NCBI GenBank assembly: GCA_036417435.1
Contig: CM070899.1
Span: 69,601,001-69,665,000, forward strand
Direction: 5' to 3'
DNA: 64,000 nt
Origin: Inia geoffrensis
Lineage: Eukaryota; Chordata; Mammalia; Artiodactyla; Iniidae
In this document: positions 59,277 through 64,000 of the stretch, one piece after another
How the letters are laid out: every line of letters starts with the position of its first letter
How positions within the stretch are numbered: position 1 is the stretch's first letter
Notes under the pieces: generated by a model
Seen by the model: the letters and a program-made list of their open reading frames with translations, nothing else
Database searches by the model: none
Told to the model about the DNA's origin: nothing
Translations under genes and position numbers: made by a program

Positions 59277-60130
59277 AATTTATTCAACAAATAATTATTG
59301 AGCACCAACTAGTTGCCAATTACTGTTACAGACTCTGGAGTTTAGTGGTGAGCAGATAGACAAAACCTCATGGAGTTTGCAGTCTAATGAGGCCAGTAGC
59401 CAGTACTTATCAACACATCACCAAATAAACATTTAAGTATAATCGGTGATAAGTTGTTTGGAGGAAATGACCTAGGAGTGTGTTTATATCACAGATGTAA
59501 TACTTGTCCTGGGGGTAGCATTCTCTGTGGAAGTGATGTTTGAGCTGAGCTTGGATCAGAAGAGGAGTGATCTGAAGAGGCAAAACGTAGTAGAAGAAAA
59601 ATGTGCAGAAGACCCCTAAAACAGGAAAAAAATTAATGTATTTGGGGGACTAGACAAAGACCAATGTGGCCCACAATTTGCTGAGAGGAGTGGTTAGACA
59701 CAAGATTGGAGAAGTAGACAAGGATGATCAGGCAGAGATTTTATGCAATGTTAGGGTTCTATGTGTCATAGAAAATGTTTGAAAGTTCTTAACTAATGCA
59801 TTATTTCATCATATTTGTGGTATAAAAAAATCACCCTGACTGTAATTTGGAGAAAGAATTCAGAGCCTGTGTTTGGGGTGAGGGGGAGAAGGGGCAGTAA
59901 TGGGGAAACAGAGTAGTATTAGGAATACTGTTTTGGAGGTTCTTATAATAACCCAGAAAAAAGATGATGGTATCATCAACTAGGATGGTAATGGTAAATG
60001 TGGGGAGGAGAGGGAAGATTCAAGATGTATTTAGGAAGTAAAATTTACAAGAATGGCAATACATTGAGTATGAGAAGTGAGGGGAAAAAAAAGGATGTCA
60101 AAGGTTACTTTTGGGATGAGGGACCTTTTC
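59277..60130 (-). mobile_element. L2-like relic
   Basis: TTCAACAAATAATTATTGAG, GCACCAACTAGTTGCCAATT, then AACCTCATGGAGTTTGCAGT and GATGTTTGAGCTGAGCTTGG, AATAACCCAGAAAAAAGATG, in antisense L2 order. The first 200 bp are the most certain. Confidence 0.65.
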
Positions 60131-60799
60131 ACATATCATGACTGAGAATTATTTTCTTGCAATATCTTGCACTCTGGTTTGAAATTTGCATATGACTGTA
60201 AAATTTAAAAACATGATTATTTGCAAGGGCTCCCCAAATAGGAAAATCACATTGCATTGGTAGCTCTGGAAAATATATTGTGTCCATTTCCAAACTGTGA
60301 GCGATTCAGTGTTCTGTTGCTCCCAAGGTTTCCCTCCTGAAGGTGAGAATGACAGGCATGCCAGTTCCCTGGTTTCTCCTCTGAAATTCCTTTGTCCAGG
60401 ATGCCCCTGAATTCCATCATAGATCACTGACTTTTATTCTTTACACCTGATTCGCAGTTGGTTATGGTAAGACTTTGTAAGTTCAAGATTGTTTCAGCTT
60501 CAGGAAAAAAAACTGTGGCTCTCTGCTCCTTGTTATCCAATTTTGCTATCAAGAGAATTTAATTTAAATAACTTATTTAAGCTAACAATAAAAGTATAAA
60601 TAGAATTCACATTATTGAGTTTCCTTATTCACATTTGTTATGAACATTAAGCATGCCATATATAATTACACGGTTTTTAAATTTAAAAGATAAGGAATTA
60701 GCAGTTATTGATACATGGCCATCTAAATAAAGCCACTTAATAATGTTAAATTGTGTTTTCTTCCGAGTCCACAACTCACACTTAAGCTGTTTTTCTAAT
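60131..60799. other. Intergenic DNA, no feature recognised
   Basis: No gene or recognised repeat. Confidence 0.4.
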
Positions 60800-60970
60800 A
60801 ATAATGGCTATAATTTTTAAGCTTCTACTAAGGGCAAGGAAATTGCTATATATACATGATCTCACGTGAATCTCACTAAAACCCTATGAGGTAGGTTATA
60901 CTTATTCCCATCTTTCAGAATAAGAAACAGATTATTTTTTTTGAATCAAGTAATTTTTCCAAACACAGGT
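60800..60970 (-). mobile_element. MIR SINE relic
   Basis: AAAACCCTATGAGGTAGGTT, then ATTCCCATCTTTCAGAATAA, GAAACAGA, the antisense MIR order. Confidence 0.75.
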
Positions 60971-61249
60971 CTGTGTCATTTCAAAGTTTTATGTTATAGC
61001 ATATTCTATTTTTTTATATCATATTCTTAAGAAGAGATTTCATGTTTATATCTTTATTGAAAAACCTCTCAAGAATGAACCTTGGAAAGAAAACACTTTT
61101 CAATATTCTTTTTGTGTTTTGAAATTATGTTCAGTATTCTTGGCCTAAAACAAAGTTTTAGAAATAAATTTTAAGAAGTACACATCACTTGCTCTTTGAA
61201 AAGCTTTCACTGACATCTGACTTTCAAATACAGTTATGTGTAAAGCCCA

Positions 61250-61420
61250 TGGAAGCCACATGTTGGCTCACAGGTCATACAGTGATGCACTCACTTTTGT
61301 CTCTAGGCAAGTTATTTAACTGCTCTAATCATTAATTGTTTCATTTCCAAATGTGAATAGTAAAATTTGCTTCTAGGAAATCCAGAATGACCAATGAATA
61401 TAAAAGACAATTGGTTAGAA
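61250..61420 (+). mobile_element. MIR SINE relic (weak)
   Basis: TCTAGGCAAGTTATTTAACT, then TTGTTTCATTTCCAAATGTG, resembling the MIR sense core. Confidence 0.5.
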
Positions 61421-62484
61421 ATTATGAATAATTTACGAAAGAATGATTCAAGCTAATTTAATGTATTTTTTATCTTTTAGCTATCACATTGGGAAAGGTG
61501 CTATGACCCTAAAAGTTCTCAAGAAAGGTTGAAACTAGGATCTTTTCACAGCATCTATTATTTTCTTACCATGTACATCAATGTAGAATAAAGTGATGGT
61601 AGAATTAGATCTTTCCTAGGTCTTTCCAATAATTACCCAACACAGGGAATGGCATTGTCAAAAGTTTTCTGCCTCAATTTCAAAACATGACATAGCCATA
61701 GCTTATTAAAAAAGAGATAAGTTAATTTGATCAGGTAAAATATAAAACATTTCTATCGAAAAGTTATAACCTGGATATATTAAATTGTTTTAGAAAAAAC
61801 AAAGTAAATAGGGGAAAAGGCAGTTGCATTTTTGGAGACTGTCACAAGAGGGCATTTATGGACTAACTCAGTAAATTTTTCTATATGTGGAAACACTGAA
61901 ACACATTTGCAACTCCCAAAAGCAAACTAAGAATAACTAATTAATAAAAATTTAAAGAGAGAAAAAGAAAGTCTCCAAAATTTTTATTTTATATTAATTC
62001 TGTTCTAGGAAATTGGCTGTTCTTTTTCAGGTGTCTATCAAATGAAATGTAGTATATACTTTCAAGTGTTAGATGCTAGTAACTCATTTCTCCAAAGTAT
62101 TGAGATCCAAAAAATATTGTATTAACTAAAAAAAACACAAACCACCCATATTTTGTTTCTAGCATTTGTTTGTATACTATTATAAAACAAATATGTAAAA
62201 TAAATCCTATTACTACAGCTGATAAAAGTTAATTATGTTTTTAAAACATGATTTTATCTTTTGTGCTGAAAAACAAGCTAAATAATATTCCTAAGTATTT
62301 TGAAAACTGGTGCCATTTAGACAATACAAGCACAAATGCCTTAATAAAATAATGAAAAGCTTGGTTTCATTAGGAAATAGGTAAAGTAAATTTCTAGAAA
62401 GAGAGTGTTTGGGGGCCCAGTTAAGGGGAAAAAAAAACAAACTGAAACAAATGTTAAAATATCTTTACTCGTGAGATCTTGATT
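61421..62484. other. AT-rich intergenic DNA, no feature recognised
   Basis: No gene or recognised repeat. Confidence 0.4.
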
Positions 62485-62585
62485 TAAAAGCAAGGTCTTT
62501 GACATCTTCATCTTTGCAATACCAGCCCAGCATGGTGCTGAGCATACAGTAGGTACTCAATGAATACAGCTAAATGAATAAAGAA
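62485..62585 (+). mobile_element. L2 3' end relic
   Basis: CATCTTCATCTTTGCAATAC, CAGCATGGTGCTGAGCATAC, AGTAGGTACTCAATGAATAC, the sense L2 end. Confidence 0.8.
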
Positions 62586-63900
62586 AAGAATGTCTTTAAT
62601 TGAGGATAAATTTAGAAGTGGCCGCGCAAGGGAGAATTTTCAGTGGTTATTTATTAAATTAATGACTTTCTTGTTGCATTAATTGATGTCAAACCTTCAA
62701 ATACAAAGGGAAAACTTCATCCAATCACCTGGGGTTTCCAAATAACTGCAGCGTTGGTGCCATATAAACAAAACATCAGGAGAGCTAATGTGATGATTGG
62801 TGTATGTTCAGTTGGCAAGAACAAAGAAGTTGCATATACAGGAGCAACAATGTATATAATACGATCTGGGAATCCGAGAGTTCATGATCATCTGACCTAT
62901 TCCAATAATACCCAGTTTATATCATGAAGAATCACTATAATTTTTACGCAACTGGTCCAATATTTTCTTTTTATTCATCAAAGACCTGTAATGGGCTATA
63001 AGAGTGTTTAATAAGCATTAGATAATCCTTGTTATATTATTTTATATAATTTCAATCAAAAGTAAAGAAGTGTGACATTTTAGATAACCTGCAGTCATAT
63101 TACAGATAAACAGACAATTTCCTTTAGGCATTTTGACATAATTAAAACAAATTTCAGATTTGTTTTCCTACTTAGGCCAAAGCACAAGCTTTCAAAAACC
63201 ATTTTCATTATATCACACTCAGGGAAGACAGTGAGATACAGAGAAACAGGCTTATTGTTTACTTGTGTTAATAGCCCTGAATTTAGAACTCACCTCCAAT
63301 ACTTATTAGCAAAATTATTTTCCTTAAATCTGCTTTTAATCTATAAGACTAGATAATATTGCCTACTTTACTGTAAGTCGTACAGTTGTAGGTAGTAAAT
63401 TTTAGTACTGTAGGTAGTTTTAATGTGTGTAAATTGCCTGATAAATAGAAGGTAGTCAGTAAATGCCAGCCTTTATGATTAGAGATTTTTAGGACCCCTG
63501 TTGAGAAATTTGAGATTGTGGCAGATATAGAAATGATCACAAAATATCCCATGTGCTCTTTTATATTTCTCAGACACCTTTAGACCATAAGAATAGTTCT
63601 GACCAATTGGCTGTGATGGTAATGGTGTATATCACTTTCTGGCTGAGATAATTAAAAGCTATATACCCCCTCCATCAACATCGTCCCTTACCATGGTGCC
63701 CTGTGAAGCCTGGTCCTGAGATTCAGGTGGTGTCTCAACATAACAAGACATCCACCAACTGGGTTGCTGAGTGACTAAATAAAGCAAGACCTTTGCAGGC
63801 CAGTATTGGACATGAGAAAGATTTTACATTTGTGTGTTAGGCCACTGATATTTAGGAGTCAAATGATCAATGCAGCATAATTAATAATCTGATGTAACCC
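62586..63900. other. Intergenic DNA, no clear feature
   Basis: 63,415-63,475 ends with AGAAGGTAGTCAGTAAATGC, a faint MIR/L2-type end. No gene supported. Confidence 0.4.
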
Positions 63901-63975
63901 AAACAGTCCATTGTATTACTAAGGAAACTAAAGTCCAGAGAAGTCAGTTTGTATAACAGCCAAGATTAGACTGCA
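63901..63975 (-). mobile_element. MIR SINE relic fragment
   Basis: TAAGGAAACTAAAGTCCAGA, GAAGTCAGTTTGTATAACAG, ending near the window edge. Confidence 0.45.
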
Positions 63976-64000
63976 AAAAATAAATGCATACAGAGGTATC

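Overview
The window is vertebrate nuclear DNA, almost certainly from a cetacean. The diagnostic signal is a set of young tRNA-derived SINEs of the CHR-2 type. Six are near full length (about 200 bp, starting GGGCTTCCCTGGTGG, A-tailed, with target-site duplications) and one is a short truncated copy. Two older CHR-1-like SINEs, a cetartiodactyl-type LINE-1, and MIR, L2, MER5-like and mariner relics shared by mammals accompany them. I cannot tell from this DNA whether it is a toothed or a baleen whale. No bacterial, phage or CRISPR content is present.

Only one protein-coding gene is supported. Positions 1 to about 11,120 are the 3' end of PRKD1 (protein kinase D1), on the + strand: at least 9.2 kb of an intron, an 86-nt penultimate exon (9203-9288), an 833-bp last intron, the final coding exon (10122-10340, ending in the PDZ ligand VSIL), and a 3' UTR of about 780 nt ending near an AATAAA at 11098. 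Upstream PRKD1 exons lie outside the window.

From about 11.1 kb to 64 kb I see no further protein-coding gene. In human 14q12 the 3' end of PRKD1 faces a long gene desert that ends at FOXG1, and this window fits the start of that desert. A full-length LINE-1 (14,941-22,537, - strand, 16-bp perfect target-site duplication) lies inside an older L1 copy of the same orientation. It keeps a CpG-rich 5' UTR, ORF1 and ORF2, each broken by a single in-frame stop codon. A second old L1 remnant (27.96-31.16 kb) carries a nested CHR-2 SINE and a mariner MITE. The rest is MIR/L2 debris, microsatellites, a 17-bp polypurine minisatellite (58.6-58.85 kb), and a repeat-poor AT-rich stretch (about 52.75-58.55 kb) that is the best place to look for distal regulatory elements.

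I found no evidence of a previously undescribed biological system. The observations most worth a second look are the nearly intact L1 with its unusual 5' UTR repeats, a compact AP-1/RFX-like motif cluster in the PRKD1 intron, X-box and CTCF-like motifs in the desert, a set of strong splice-site pairs that could mark a lncRNA near 49-50 kb, and the repeat-poor block.
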